From: Kitasatospora purpeofusca
GTDB lineage: Bacteria; Actinomycetota; Actinomycetes; Streptomycetales; Streptomycetaceae
Length of the DNA stretch: 64,000 nt
Reading direction: 5' to 3'
Assembly: GCF_000718025.1 (NCBI RefSeq)
Contig: NZ_JODS01000004.1
Coordinates: forward strand, 124,001 to 188,000
Shown one piece after another: positions 40,780-49,836 of the stretch. The translations under genes were made by a program, and so were the position numbers. The first letter of the stretch is position 1. Each line of letters begins with the position of its first letter. Below the pieces are notes generated by a model that worked only from the letters and a program-made list of their open reading frames with translations, did no database searches and was not told the DNA's origin.

Positions 40780-40863
40780 CCGGACATCATTTCGTGGCAC
40801 GCGCCGTTTGCAAGCCCCTACCCGGTGGCATGGACCGGCCAATTCGCTCCCGTCGACGCGGGC

Positions 40864-41553
40864 TCACCCGTCCGAGCGAACCCGCCGCCAGTGCCGCAGC
40901 GCTCGGCCCGGGTCCCACCTGGACCGTCCGTGTGCGAAACGGAAGAAGCAGAGACCGATCAGCACGGCGCTGAAGTGCCCGAGGTCCGTGAACGTGTGCG
41001 AGACCACCAGGGGCACCAGATAGAAGACGACGACCCCGGTGCCGTACAGCCACCGCCAGCCGCCCGCGAACCGGTAGGTGAGCACCGCGACCACCCCCGC
41101 CAGCGCGTACGAGACCCCGACGTCCACCGTCTCGGCCATGCTCCGCTGCAAGGTCCCCCGGACGATCCCCCAGGCGACCACGCCCTCGCTCACCAGGGTC
41201 GCCAGCACGTGCGCGGTCGCCGCCACCACGAACCAGCGCGCGGTGCCCAGCCAGCGCTCGGCGTTGGCGTGGAACACGGTGAACAGCACCGCGTACAGCG
41301 GCCAACTGGACGTCTCGGTCCACAGCGCGCTGGCCACCAGGGCGTGCACCGGGCGCGAGCGCAGCTGCTCCAGATTGGTCGAGCGGGCGGCCAGGAACCA
41401 GTCCAGGGTGTGCTGGTCCATCCGGGCCACCGCCAGGCTGGTGACCCCCAGCACGAGCAGCCACAGGTACGTCCCCGGCGCCGAGCGCACCCACGCCAGG
41501 AGCGCCCCGCGCAGGCGGCGCGCGCGGGGCGGCCGTTCCAGCGTGTGCGCCAT
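40864..41553 (-). CDS. Rhomboid-like membrane protein
   Basis: This 229-residue protein has about six membrane helices. DVGVSYALAGV resembles the rhomboid Gly-x-Ser motif, and DLGHFSAVLIGL the C-terminal His helix, so a Ser/His dyad is conserved in position. The WR-type loop motif is weak. It could be an intramembrane protease or a pseudoprotease. ATG 41553 has GAGGAGG upstream. Divergent from the TetR gene. Confidence 0.75.
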   Translation of the reverse strand: MAHTLERPPRARRLRGALLAWVRSAPGTYLWLLVLGVTSLAVARMDQHTLDWFLAARSTNLEQLRSRPVHALVASALWTETSSWPLYAVLFTVFHANAERWLGTARWFVVAATAHVLATLVSEGVVAWGIVRGTLQRSMAETVDVGVSYALAGVVAVLTYRFAGGWRWLYGTGVVVFYLVPLVVSHTFTDLGHFSAVLIGLCFFRFAHGRSRWDPGRALRHWRRVRSDG

Positions 41554-41771
41554 CCGGCGGGCCTCCTCGGCAGGGCGGCGGGGTGCGTCCCATCATCCTC
41601 GGCCGGAGGCCGGTGGAGCGCCTCCCGGAGGCGTCCCCCGGGGCCGCCCCGGCACGGCCCCGCGCGGACCTCCGGCCGGGCCGTCCCGGGGCGGGGCGGA
41701 CCGCCCGGACAGGCGCAAACGCCCGTTCGGAAGATCGGTGCACACCCGGCTCCGATCCGGCCCGGGGCCGT

Positions 41772-41777
41772 TACGCT
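41772..41777 (+). promoter_or_regulatory. -10 box TACGCT of leaderless tetR-type gene
   Basis: TACGCT, then GACCGGC, then ATG 41785; no ribosome-binding site. Confidence 0.5.
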
Positions 41778-41784
41778 GACCGGC

Positions 41785-42534
41785 ATGGAAGCCAGCTCAG
41801 CGCCCGTACCGCCAGCCCCCGAACCGGCCGCCAGACCGCGGCGCGCCGGGTACCGGCGGCTGCCGGTGCAGCAGCGGCGCGAGCAGCTGATCGCGGTGGC
41901 CCTGGAGCTGTTCGCGCACCGGGCGCCCGAGGAGGTCGGGCTGGACGACGTGGCGCAGGCCGCCGGCGCCTCCCGGCCGCTGGTGTACCGCTACTTCGCG
42001 GGCGGCAAGCAGCAGCTGTACGAGGCCGCGCTGCGCAGCGCGGCCGAGGAGCTCACCGGCCGGTTCGTGGTGCCGCTCGCCGGGACCCCGACCCAGCAGC
42101 TGTCCGCCGTCCTGGAGAGCTACTTCGCCTTCGTCGCCGAGCACGGCACCGGCTACTCGGCGCTGCTGCGCGGCGGCTCGGTGGTGGAGACGGCCCGCAC
42201 CTCGGCGATCGTGGACGACGTCCGGCGGGCGGCGCTGAAGCGCACGCTGCGCCACCTCGGGGTGCGGCAGGCCGGGCCGAGGCTGACCCTGCTGGTGCGC
42301 TCCTGGATCGCGGTGGTCGAGGGGGCCTCGCTGAGCTGGCTCGACGAGGGCCGGGAGGTCCCGGTGGACGAGCTGCGGGAGTGGCTGGTGGACCAGTTCG
42401 TGGCGATGGCGGCGGCGACCTCGCTGCACGACCCGCAGACCGCCGAGGTGCTGGCCGGGCTGCTGGCCCTGGAGGGCGCGGACTCGCCGCGGACGGCCCG
42501 GCTGCGGGCGGCGCTGGGCGGCCCGGCCGCGTAG
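41785..42534 (+). CDS. TetR-family transcriptional regulator
   Basis: This 249-residue regulator has an N-terminal HTH (REQLIAVALELFAHRAPEEV, then DDVAQAAGASRPLVYRYF). The ligand-binding helices lack recognisable specificity. A disordered Pro/Ala N-tail of about 28 residues precedes the HTH. ATG 41785 has no Shine-Dalgarno and lies 7 bases after TACGCT. Divergent from the rhomboid-like gene, which it may regulate. Confidence 0.92.
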   Translation: MEASSAPVPPAPEPAARPRRAGYRRLPVQQRREQLIAVALELFAHRAPEEVGLDDVAQAAGASRPLVYRYFAGGKQQLYEAALRSAAEELTGRFVVPLAGTPTQQLSAVLESYFAFVAEHGTGYSALLRGGSVVETARTSAIVDDVRRAALKRTLRHLGVRQAGPRLTLLVRSWIAVVEGASLSWLDEGREVPVDELREWLVDQFVAMAAATSLHDPQTAEVLAGLLALEGADSPRTARLRAALGGPAA

Positions 42535-42565
42535 TGCGCCGGACGCGGCAGCGCGGCAGAGGCGC

Positions 42566-42632
42566 GGACAGCGGCGTCCGGGGTCCGGCGTCCGGCGTCC
42601 GGACAGCGGCGTCCGGCGTCCGGCGTCCGGGG
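42566..42632. repeat. GTCCGGC tandem repeats
   Basis: A 35-bp unit starting GGACAGCGGCGTCCGG is repeated at 42566 and 42601, itself made of GTCCGGC heptamers, between convergent tetR-type and FAH genes. Confidence 0.75.
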
Positions 42633-42673
42633 TGCGGCCCGACCCCCGTGCCAAGGGTCGGGACGGCGGACGG

Positions 42674-43534
42674 CTACGCCTTGCCGAGCACCTGCCGCTG
42701 CCGGCCGAGCCCGTCGATCTCGATCTCGACGATGTCGCCGGGCGCCAGGTACGGCGTTCCCGGGCGGCCCAGGGTGACCCCGGCCGGAGTGCCGGTGACG
42801 ATCACGTCGCCCGGCTCCAGCACCATGAACTGGCTCGTGTAGCGGACCAGCTCCAGCACCGGGAAGACCATCCGCTCGGTGGAGCCGTCCTGGCGCAGCT
42901 CCCCGTTGACCCACAGCCGCAGCGGCAGCCGCTGCGGATCGGCCACCTCGTCGGCGGTGACCAGCCACGGCCCGAGCGGGGTGAAGGTCTCCGCCGACTT
43001 GCCCTTGTCCCACTGGCCGCCGCGCTCGAACTGGAAGGCCCGCTCGGTGACGTCGTTGGCGATGGTGTAGCCGGCGATCACCCCGGCCGCCGCCGCGTGG
43101 TCCGGCAGGTAGCGGGCGGTCCGGCCGATCACCACGGCCAGCTCGGCCTCGTAGTCGGTCTTCTCGCCGCCGCGCGGCACCAGCACCTCGTCGTACGGGC
43201 CGACCACGGTCGAGCTGGGCTTGAGGAAGATCACCGGTTCGTCCGGGATCGCCGCGCCCGCCTCGGCCGCGTGGTCCCGGTAGTTGAGGCCGATGCCGAC
43301 CACCTTGCCGGGGCGCGCCACCGGCGGGCCGACCCGCTGCCCGCCGATCTCGGCCACCGGCAGCCGGCCGGCCGCCACCTGCCCGGCCAGCGCGGCCGCG
43401 CCGTCACCGGTCAGTCCGGCGAGGAAGTCGCCGTCGATGTCCGCGGTCACCCCGGAGAGGTCGTACGCGGTGCCGTCCTGACCCAGCACGACCGGGCGTT
43501 CGGCGCCCGGCGGGCCGACGCGGAGAAGCTTCAT
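42674..43534 (-). CDS. Fumarylacetoacetate hydrolase family protein
   Basis: This 286-residue protein has a C-terminal FAH domain. Metal-binding and catalytic segments seen are GIGLNYRDHAAE, VIFLKPSSTVVGP, DYEAELAVVIG, GYTIANDVTERA and VITGTPAGV-like (VIVTGTPAGV). The family includes acylpyruvases and 2-hydroxyhepta-2,4-diene-1,7-dioate isomerases. AGGAGG precedes ATG 43534 by about 10 bases. No aromatic degradation genes are adjacent. Confidence 0.92.
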   Translation of the reverse strand: MKLLRVGPPGAERPVVLGQDGTAYDLSGVTADIDGDFLAGLTGDGAAALAGQVAAGRLPVAEIGGQRVGPPVARPGKVVGIGLNYRDHAAEAGAAIPDEPVIFLKPSSTVVGPYDEVLVPRGGEKTDYEAELAVVIGRTARYLPDHAAAAGVIAGYTIANDVTERAFQFERGGQWDKGKSAETFTPLGPWLVTADEVADPQRLPLRLWVNGELRQDGSTERMVFPVLELVRYTSQFMVLEPGDVIVTGTPAGVTLGRPGTPYLAPGDIVEIEIDGLGRQRQVLGKA

Positions 43535-43737
43535 CCGATCCCCACCTCCTAGTTCGTCGAGTTCGTCGCAGCGTGCCGGGCTTCGGACCCGGGCCGCCCG
43601 GAGGCGGCGCGGACCGTGCCCGGCCCCTGTGCTGCGAGGTATATCAACGGCGCGCCGCCCCGGACCAGACCGTCCCGATCGGCGAAATCCTCCCAACCGT
43701 CCGAGCCCGGTACCGGCCGCACTGGGTGCCCGTACGG

Positions 43738-43766
43738 TTGACAGCCGGCCGACCGTCCCGCCGGAT
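43738..43766 (+). promoter_or_regulatory. Promoter of the MBL hydrolase gene
   Basis: A perfect TTGACA (43738-43743), 17 bases, then CCGGAT (43761-43766). The -35 is ideal, the -10 is weak. Confidence 0.45.
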
Positions 43767-43825
43767 CGTCACGCCAGGGGCGAACACCCGGTCGAACGGC
43801 CGCCGCCCGGGGCACGATCGATCCC

Positions 43826-44527
43826 ATGGAGATCACCCGCATCCGACCCGAACTGACCGTCGTCACCCTGGACTTCGGCACCGTCTACCTCTGGCGCGAC
43901 GAGGACGGCTCGCTCACCCTGATCGACACCGGCCCCGCCGGGCAGGCCGACGCCATCGAGGCGGCGATCCGCGCCGACGGCGCCGACCCGGCCGCGCTGC
44001 GCACCGTCGTGCTCACCCACTACCACGAGGACCACGCCGGATCGGCCGCCGAACTCTCCCGGCGGCTGGGCGCCGAGGTGGTGGCCCACCGGCTGGAGGC
44101 CCCGGTGCTCCGCGGCGAGCAGTTGCCCCGGCCGATGGTGCTGAGCCCCTTCGAGCAGGAGATCTGGGACAGCCTGCCGAAGCTGCCGCCCGCCCCGCCG
44201 TGCACGGTCGACCGCGAGGTGGCGGGCGGCGAGAAGCTCGACTTCGGCGGCGGCGCGGTGGTGGTGCACGTGCCGGGCCACACGGACGGCTCGATCGCGC
44301 TGCACCTGCCGGAGCGGGGCGTGCTGTTCACCGGTGACATCGCGGCCAACGTCGAGCAGCGCACCATGCCCGGCGTCTTCAACGCCGATCCGGCGCTGGC
44401 CGTGGAGTCCTTCCGCCGGCTGTCCGAACTGGAGGCGGACACGGTGCTGTTCGGGCACGGCGTGCCGATCGCCGAGGGCGGCTCAGCCGCTCTGCGCCGT
44501 GCCGTCGAGCAGCTCGGCCAGCACTAG
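43826..44527 (+). CDS. MBL-fold metallo-hydrolase
   Basis: This 233-residue protein has the HxHxDH motif in TLTHYHEDHAG-like VVLTHYHEDHAG, followed by VHVPGHTDGSI, FTGDIA and FGHGVPI, the five metal-binding motifs in order. A general hydrolase of the glyoxalase II/lactonase superfamily. ATG 43826. Its last 45 bases overlap the 3' end of the convergent kinase gene. Confidence 0.93.
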   Translation: MEITRIRPELTVVTLDFGTVYLWRDEDGSLTLIDTGPAGQADAIEAAIRADGADPAALRTVVLTHYHEDHAGSAAELSRRLGAEVVAHRLEAPVLRGEQLPRPMVLSPFEQEIWDSLPKLPPAPPCTVDREVAGGEKLDFGGGAVVVHVPGHTDGSIALHLPERGVLFTGDIAANVEQRTMPGVFNADPALAVESFRRLSELEADTVLFGHGVPIAEGGSAALRRAVEQLGQH

Positions 44528-45697
44528 CGGACGGGCCGGGTCGGGCGCGGCGTCGGTGCTGTCGCGCTCCCACCGCTCCAGGTCGCGACCGACGTCCTCG
44601 CGGGCCCGCGGGTGGCCGTCCAGCGCGGGCAGCAGCTCGCGCAGCAGGGCGACGGCCGCCCGCGGCCGGCCCGAGCGGGCCAGCCAGAGCGCCAGGTCGT
44701 GGCAGGTGCGCAGGGTCCGGGGGTCGGAGGCCCCGAAGGCCCGGGCGAACTGCGGGATCAGCGCGACGAGTTGCTCGGCGGCCCGCTCGGGCGAGCCGGC
44801 CGCGCCGCGCCGCCAGGCGTCGTCGGCCTTCTGCCGCAGCGCCTCCGGGTCGCTGCCGCCCTTGCGGTCCCGCAGCGCCTTGAGGTCGCGCAGCCGCTGC
44901 CGGACCTCGGCGGCGTCGGCGGGCCGGTCCTCCGCCTTCTTGGCGAGCAGTTGGAGGATCAGCCGGTCCAGGGCCGGGTCGGCGGTGTCCGGGGACAGCG
45001 GCTGCTCGTGGAGGTGCGCGTACATCATGGTGACGGCCTGGTCGGCGTTGAACGGGCGGCGGCCGGTGCACAGCTGGTAGAGCACCACGCCGAGCGCGTA
45101 GAGGTCGGCCCGGCCGTCGATCGGCAGGCCGGCCCAGCACTCGGGCGCCAGGTAGACCGGCGTGCCGATGACCACGTCGGTGGAGGTGAGTCCGCCGGCG
45201 GCGGGCTGGGAGAGCAGCCGGGCGATGCCGAAGTCCAGCACCTTGGCCTCGCCGCCGTCGGTGATCATGATGTTCTCGGGCTTGATGTCCCGGTGCACCA
45301 CGCCGTTGCGGTGCGCGGCGTCCAGCGCCTTGCAGATCTGCCGCACCCACCGCAGCGAGACCGCCGGCTCCGGCAGGCCGTCGCGCATCACCTGGGCCAG
45401 CGAGCGGCCCCGGACCAGCTCCATCACCAGGTAGTGGGTCGACCGCGCGCCGTCCTGCACCCGCCCGTAGTCGTACAGGGTGACGATGTGCGGATTGGAG
45501 AGCAGGCCGACCGTCCTGGCCTCGCGGATGAACCGGCCGACCGCCTCCTCGTCGCCCGCCTTCTCGTCGGAGAGCACCTTGAGCGCGACCGCCCGCCCGA
45601 TGGTCTCGTCGTGGGCGGCCCAGACCACACCGAACCCGCCCCGGCCCAGCTCCCGGTCCAGCCGGTAGCGGCCGCCCACGACATCGCCCGCCTGCAT
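44483..45697 (-). CDS. Ser/Thr protein kinase with C-terminal helical-repeat region
   Basis: This 404-residue soluble Hanks-type kinase has the P-loop LGRGGFGVVW, catalytic Lys in VALKVL, the loop VVHRDIKPENIM, DFG in VLDFGIARL and APE in YLAPECW. There is no membrane helix. Residues about 280-400 are Ala/Leu/Arg-rich helices like tetratricopeptide units (TLRTCHDLALWLARSGRPRA). ATG 45697 has GGGGGAA at good spacing. The second kinase at 55246 has the same plan. Convergent with the MBL gene, overlapping 45 bases. Confidence 0.93.
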   Translation of the reverse strand: MQAGDVVGGRYRLDRELGRGGFGVVWAAHDETIGRAVALKVLSDEKAGDEEAVGRFIREARTVGLLSNPHIVTLYDYGRVQDGARSTHYLVMELVRGRSLAQVMRDGLPEPAVSLRWVRQICKALDAAHRNGVVHRDIKPENIMITDGGEAKVLDFGIARLLSQPAAGGLTSTDVVIGTPVYLAPECWAGLPIDGRADLYALGVVLYQLCTGRRPFNADQAVTMMYAHLHEQPLSPDTADPALDRLILQLLAKKAEDRPADAAEVRQRLRDLKALRDRKGGSDPEALRQKADDAWRRGAAGSPERAAEQLVALIPQFARAFGASDPRTLRTCHDLALWLARSGRPRAAVALLRELLPALDGHPRAREDVGRDLERWERDSTDAAPDPARPLVLAELLDGTAQSG

Positions 45698-45785
45698 GCG
45701 TTCCCCCACCAAGTCCGCCGGAATCGAACACCGTTCATCCTGACCGGGTCACGATAGCGGCGGGGAGCGGCACCCGGGTGAACGA

Positions 45786-45818
45786 CCCCGGGACCGCTCC
45801 CCCGCGGCGGTCCCGGGG
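45786..45818 (-). terminator. Terminator of the sulfur-type ABC operon
   Basis: CCCCGGGACCGC/GCGGTCCCGGGG, 12 bp, 19 bases after the last gene's stop. Confidence 0.8.
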
Positions 45819-45836
45819 GCCGCCCCGGGGCCCTCG

Positions 45837-46826
45837 CTACGGCTGCTTGGGCTTGGGCAGGCCGACCGGGTTGACCTCGGAGGTGGGCACCGCCTCGGCG
45901 TCCAGGCCCCAGCGCTTCAGCACCTGGGCGTAACTGCCGTTCTTGATCACCTCGTTGATCGCCCCGTTCAGTGCCCCGACCAGGCCGCTGTCCTTCCTGG
46001 TGGTCGCCCCGATCTTGCCGAGCACCTCGGCGCCGCCGCCCGAGTAGGTGCCGATGACCTCGGTCTCGCCGGTCTGCACGGCGTGGAAGGCGGCCACCGG
46101 GTTGGGGCCGACGTAGGCGTCGATCCGGCCGGAGGAGAGCGCCAGGTAGTAGTCCGAGGAGTTCTGGTAGTACTTGATGTCGGCCGGCTTCAGGCCGTTC
46201 TTGGTGTTCTCCTCGTTCCAGGCGATGAGCAGCTTCTCCTGGTTGGTGCCGGAGGCGACGGCGACGGTCTTCCCGGCGATGTCCTTGGGACCGGTGACCT
46301 TCCAGCCGGTGCCCTTCTTCGCCTCGAAGCCGAGGATGTCCAGCCGGTAGGTGGCGAAGTCGTACTTCTCCTTCCTGGCCTCGGTGACGGTGATGTTGGA
46401 GATGCCGACGTCGTACTTGCCGCTGTCCAGGCCGACGAAGATGTTCTCCCAGGAGACCGGGTTGAACTCGACCTTGAGGCCGAGCACATTGCCGATCAGC
46501 GAGGCGATGTCCGGCTCGACGCCGATCACCGTCCGGTCGTCGTTGGCGTAGAAGTCCAGCGGCGGCGTGGTGCCGAGCGAGTCGACGACGGTCAGCGTCC
46601 CGCGTCTCCTGATCTCCTCCGGCACCAGGGCGGCCAGGGCGTCCACCTTGGGCGTGGTCACCCGGTTCTGCTGCGGGGTGAGGTTCACCGCGGTGCCGTT
46701 CGGGGCGGTGCTGCCCTTGGCGGGAGCGAGGTCCGCCGCCGCGTCCGAGGAGCTGCCGCAGGCGGCCAGGGTGAGGGAGGCGGCGAGCGCGGCGGCGGTC
46801 ACGAGGGCGCGACGGGGTAGGGACAT
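45837..46826 (-). CDS. Polar amino-acid ABC transporter substrate-binding lipoprotein
   Basis: This 329-residue family-3 binding protein has a lipoprotein signal with Cys23 in LTLAACGSSS. The binding domain shows GTLTVVDSLGTTPPLDFY, GVEPDIASLIG, GKYDVGISNITVTEARKEKY and AVASGTNQEK. It is last in the operon, 37 bases after the ATPase gene. A second, different binding protein sits at 48727. In Bacillus tcyJ/tcyK likewise give two cystine-type receptors for one transporter; ligand here is inferred as cystine or an S-alkyl-cysteine derivative. Confidence 0.92.
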   Translation of the reverse strand: MSLPRRALVTAAALAASLTLAACGSSSDAAADLAPAKGSTAPNGTAVNLTPQQNRVTTPKVDALAALVPEEIRRRGTLTVVDSLGTTPPLDFYANDDRTVIGVEPDIASLIGNVLGLKVEFNPVSWENIFVGLDSGKYDVGISNITVTEARKEKYDFATYRLDILGFEAKKGTGWKVTGPKDIAGKTVAVASGTNQEKLLIAWNEENTKNGLKPADIKYYQNSSDYYLALSSGRIDAYVGPNPVAAFHAVQTGETEVIGTYSGGGAEVLGKIGATTRKDSGLVGALNGAINEVIKNGSYAQVLKRWGLDAEAVPTSEVNPVGLPKPKQP

Positions 46827-46863
46827 GGCGGAACTCCTACGGATGGAAGGGGGGTGGGTGGAC

Positions 46864-47685
46864 TCAGAGGACCTTGGCCAGGAAGGCCCTGGTCCGCTCG
46901 TGCCGCGGCTCGTCCAGGACCGCCCGCGGCGGGCCCTGCTCGACCACGACGCCGCCGTCCATGAAGACCACGGTGTCGGCGACCTCGCGGGCGAAACCGA
47001 TCTCGTGGGTGACCACGATCATCGTGGTGCCGGCCCGGGCGAGGTCCTTGACGACGTCGAGCACCTCGCCGACCAGCTCCGGGTCGAGCGCCGAGGTCGG
47101 CTCGTCGAACAGCAGCACCTTGGGCTCCAGCGCCAGTGCCCGGGCGATCGCCACCCGCTGCTGCTGGCCGCCGGAGAGCTGCCGGGGGTAGGCGTCCGCC
47201 TTCTCGGCCAGGCCGACCCGCTCCAGCAGCTCCAGTGCCCGGGCCCGGGCCTCGGCCTTCGGCCGGCGCAGGGCGCTGACCGGCGCCTCGACGATGTTCT
47301 CCAGCACGGTGAGGTGCGGGAACAGGTTGAAGTTCTGGAACACGAAGCCGATGTTGGTCCGCTGGCGCAGGACCTCGCGCTCCTTGAGCTCGTGCAGCTT
47401 GTCCCCGGCCCGGCGGTAGCCGATCAGCTCGCCGTCGATCGCGACGAAGCCGCGGTCGACCTTCTCCAGGTGGTTGATGGCGCGCAGCAGGGTCGACTTG
47501 CCGGAGCCGGACGGCCCGAGCACCACGGTCACCGAGCCGGCCGGGACGTCGAGGTCGACGCCGCGCAGCACCGCGGTCGGGCCGAAGCTCTTCCACAGGC
47601 CGCGGACCTGCACCATCGACGGTGCGGCGACCGGCCCGTCCGCCGGGGTGTCCTCGACGCGCGGTTCCTTGACGACGGTGGTCAT
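46864..47685 (-). CDS. Polar amino-acid ABC transporter ATPase
   Basis: This 273-residue ATPase shows Walker A GPSGSGKST, signature LSGGQQQRVAIARAL, Walker B VLLFDEPTSALDPE and the H-loop VTHEIGFA. It is of the GlnQ/TcyN type. It overlaps the upstream permease gene by 4 bases. It is the only ATPase in the cluster, so it probably serves both permeases, including the one transcribed divergently at 52211. Confidence 0.95.
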   Translation of the reverse strand: MTTVVKEPRVEDTPADGPVAAPSMVQVRGLWKSFGPTAVLRGVDLDVPAGSVTVVLGPSGSGKSTLLRAINHLEKVDRGFVAIDGELIGYRRAGDKLHELKEREVLRQRTNIGFVFQNFNLFPHLTVLENIVEAPVSALRRPKAEARARALELLERVGLAEKADAYPRQLSGGQQQRVAIARALALEPKVLLFDEPTSALDPELVGEVLDVVKDLARAGTTMIVVTHEIGFAREVADTVVFMDGGVVVEQGPPRAVLDEPRHERTRAFLAKVL

Positions 47686-48698
47686 GAGCGGCCTCCGAGG
47701 GCGACGGCGGTGGCGGTGCGGGCGCGCAGGCCCCGGACGAGGGAGCGGGCCCGCTGGAGCGGGGTGGGCGGCGGGGTGCGGTCGGCGCCGCGGGCGAAGT
47801 ACCGCTCGACGTAGTACTGGCCGATCGACAGCACGGTGGTCAGCAGCACGTACCAGACGGTGGCGACCATCAGCAGCGGCACCACCCGGCCGGTGCGGCC
47901 GTACACCACCTGCACCTGGTAGAAGAGTTCGCCGATCGCCATCACGTAGACCACCGAGGTGCCCTTGAACAGCGAGATCACCTCGTTGGCGGCGGACGGC
48001 AGGATGCCGCGCATCGCCTGCGGCAGGACGATCCGCCAGGCCTGCCGCCAGCGCGGCACGCCGAGCGCGGCGGCCGCCTCGCGCTGGCCGGGGTCGACGG
48101 CGATGATGCCGCCGCGGATGATCTCGGCGGCGAAGGCGGCCTGGTGCAGCCCGAGGCCGAGCACGGCCGCGCCGAGCGCGCCCAGCACCCCGATCGTCTC
48201 GAAGTCCCCGAAGGTGGGCCCGAACGGGATGCCGAAGCCGAAGCGCTTGTAGAGGTAGGAGAGGTTGAACCAGAAGACCAGCTGGACGATCAGCGGGATC
48301 GAGCGGAACACCCAGACGTAGGCCCAGGCGACGGTCTGCAGGATCGCGCTGCGGGAGAGCCGCATCGCGGCCACCACGGCGCCCAGCAGGAAGCCCAGCA
48401 CGGTGCCGTAGGCGGTGAGTTCGACGGTGCGGCCGACCGCCCGCAGGATGGTGTCGGCGGAGAAGTAGACCCGGAAGGTGGCCCAGTCCCAGCCGGGGTT
48501 GGTGGCCAGGCCGTGGGCGAACTGGGCCAGGACGACGAGGGCGGCGAGGCCGGCCGCCCAGCGCCAGGGGTAGCGGGCGCGGACGGTGCGCAGACCGGCG
48601 AGTTCACCGAGGTCGAGCGGGGCGTCGGCGGGCGCGCGGTCGGGTTTCGAGCGGGTCGGGGTGCCGGTGGTGGTGGCGCCGGCGGTGGCGGTGGTCAT
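47682..48698 (-). CDS. Polar amino-acid ABC transporter permease
   Basis: This 338-residue membrane protein of the HisM/TcyL type has the EAA loop as EIIRGGIIAVDPGQREAAAALG and WRIVLPQAMRGILPSAANE. About five membrane helices. ATG 48698 follows the binding-protein gene by 28 bases. The N-terminal ~45 residues are polar. It resembles the plus-strand permease at 52211 and the two probably form a heterodimer. Confidence 0.93.
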   Translation of the reverse strand: MTTATAGATTTGTPTRSKPDRAPADAPLDLGELAGLRTVRARYPWRWAAGLAALVVLAQFAHGLATNPGWDWATFRVYFSADTILRAVGRTVELTAYGTVLGFLLGAVVAAMRLSRSAILQTVAWAYVWVFRSIPLIVQLVFWFNLSYLYKRFGFGIPFGPTFGDFETIGVLGALGAAVLGLGLHQAAFAAEIIRGGIIAVDPGQREAAAALGVPRWRQAWRIVLPQAMRGILPSAANEVISLFKGTSVVYVMAIGELFYQVQVVYGRTGRVVPLLMVATVWYVLLTTVLSIGQYYVERYFARGADRTPPPTPLQRARSLVRGLRARTATAVALGGRS

Positions 48699-48726
48699 GG
48701 GGGACTCCTCCCGGGAGGACAGGGGA

Positions 48727-49680
48727 TCACGCGTGCTCGGGCGGGCTGATCAGGGACTCCTTGACGGCCGAGTCCGTCACCCCCCACTTCTTGAGGATCC
48801 GGTCGTAGGTGCCGTCCTTGATCAGCTCGTTGACGGCCGCCTGGAAGGCCGGGGTCAGCGCCGAGCCCTTCTTGAACGCGAAGCCGACGTCGAGCCGGTG
48901 GAACTCGCCCAGGAACCTGGTGCCGGAGGCCTCCTGGGCGGCCTGGTAGCGCAGGCCGTTGATGGTGGACATCACGACGTCCACCCGGCCCTGCTGGAGG
49001 CTGGTCAGCGTGGCGCCGCTGTCGCTGAACGCCTTGACCTCGTAGGGCTGCTTGCCGGCGTCGGTGCAGACGTTCTTCTTGGCGTTCAGGGTGGTCTCGA
49101 AGGTGGTGCCGGCGCCGGTGCCGATGGTCAGCCCGCACAGCTGGACCAGGTCGGTGATCGGCTTGACGGTGGTGTTGTCCTTCTTGACCGCGAAGCCCTG
49201 GCCGTCGTCGATGTAGGTGACGAAGTCGATGGTCTTCAGCCGGGCCGCGGTCACCCCGAAGTTGCCGGTGCCGACGTCGTACTTGCCGCTGTCGAGCGCG
49301 GGCAGGATGGTCTCGAACGCCGCCTCCTCGCGCCGCACGGTCAGGCCGAGCAGGCGGCCCACGGCGTCGCCGAAGTCGATGTCCACCCCGGCGGCCTTCT
49401 TGGTGGCCTGGTCGGCGTAGAAGGCCGAGGGCGGGGCGCCGATCGAGGAGCCGAACTTGACCGTCCCGGCGGCCCGGACGTCGGCGGGCAGCAGCGCGGC
49501 GGCGGTGTCCGACTTCTTCAGGCCGGAGACGAGGTCCTCGGCGGCGGCGGAGACGGCCGGCCGGCCGGAGCCGCCCGCCGCGGGGCCGGTGCTCGGGTCC
49601 GAACTGCACGCCGCCAGGGCCAGGACCGGCAGCAGGGCGGTGGCGGCGAGCAGCCGGGGGCGGGCGGTGGTGGTTCTCAC
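48727..49680 (-). CDS. ABC transporter substrate-binding lipoprotein
   Basis: This 317-residue family-3 binding protein has a lipobox LALAAC (Cys25). The ligand domain has GTVKFGSSIGAPPSAFY, GVDIDFGDAVG, GKYDVGTGNFGVTAARLKT and TIGTGAGTTFET. GTG 49680 with AAAGG about 8 bases upstream. An open frame continues upstream through an 18-bp tandem repeat but would bury the signal peptide, so I reject it. Two extra Cys residues (in LVQLCGLTIG and NVCTDAG) could form a disulfide. Confidence 0.92.
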   Translation of the reverse strand: MRTTTARPRLLAATALLPVLALAACSSDPSTGPAAGGSGRPAVSAAAEDLVSGLKKSDTAAALLPADVRAAGTVKFGSSIGAPPSAFYADQATKKAAGVDIDFGDAVGRLLGLTVRREEAAFETILPALDSGKYDVGTGNFGVTAARLKTIDFVTYIDDGQGFAVKKDNTTVKPITDLVQLCGLTIGTGAGTTFETTLNAKKNVCTDAGKQPYEVKAFSDSGATLTSLQQGRVDVVMSTINGLRYQAAQEASGTRFLGEFHRLDVGFAFKKGSALTPAFQAAVNELIKDGTYDRILKKWGVTDSAVKESLISPPEHA

Positions 49681-49728
49681 GGAGGTGCCTTTCGGGAGGT
49701 ACGGGGGGCGGTGCGGGTGCGGTGGGTT

Positions 49729-49836
49729 CAACGTGCGGGGCGGGCCCGACGTGCGGTGCGGGCCCGACGTGCGGTGCCGGCTCGACGTGCGGTGCCGGCT
49801 CGACGTGCGGTGCCGGCCCGGCGTGCGGTGCGGCTT
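49729..49836. repeat. Six tandem 18-bp units
   Basis: Six copies of CGACGTGCGGTGCCGGCT-like units lie exactly between the GNAT gene stop and the binding-protein start region. The unit is six codons long and no frame is closed by it, but no start fits a separate gene. Confidence 0.8.

Noticed and set aside
39121..41784. Long N-terminal extension of the TetR-type gene
   Set aside because: It is antisense to the DUF885 and rhomboid genes; the real start is ATG 41785 before the HTH.
49729..49836. Repeat array as a possible CRISPR
   Set aside because: Units are directly adjacent 18-mers with no spacers and no cas genes in the window.
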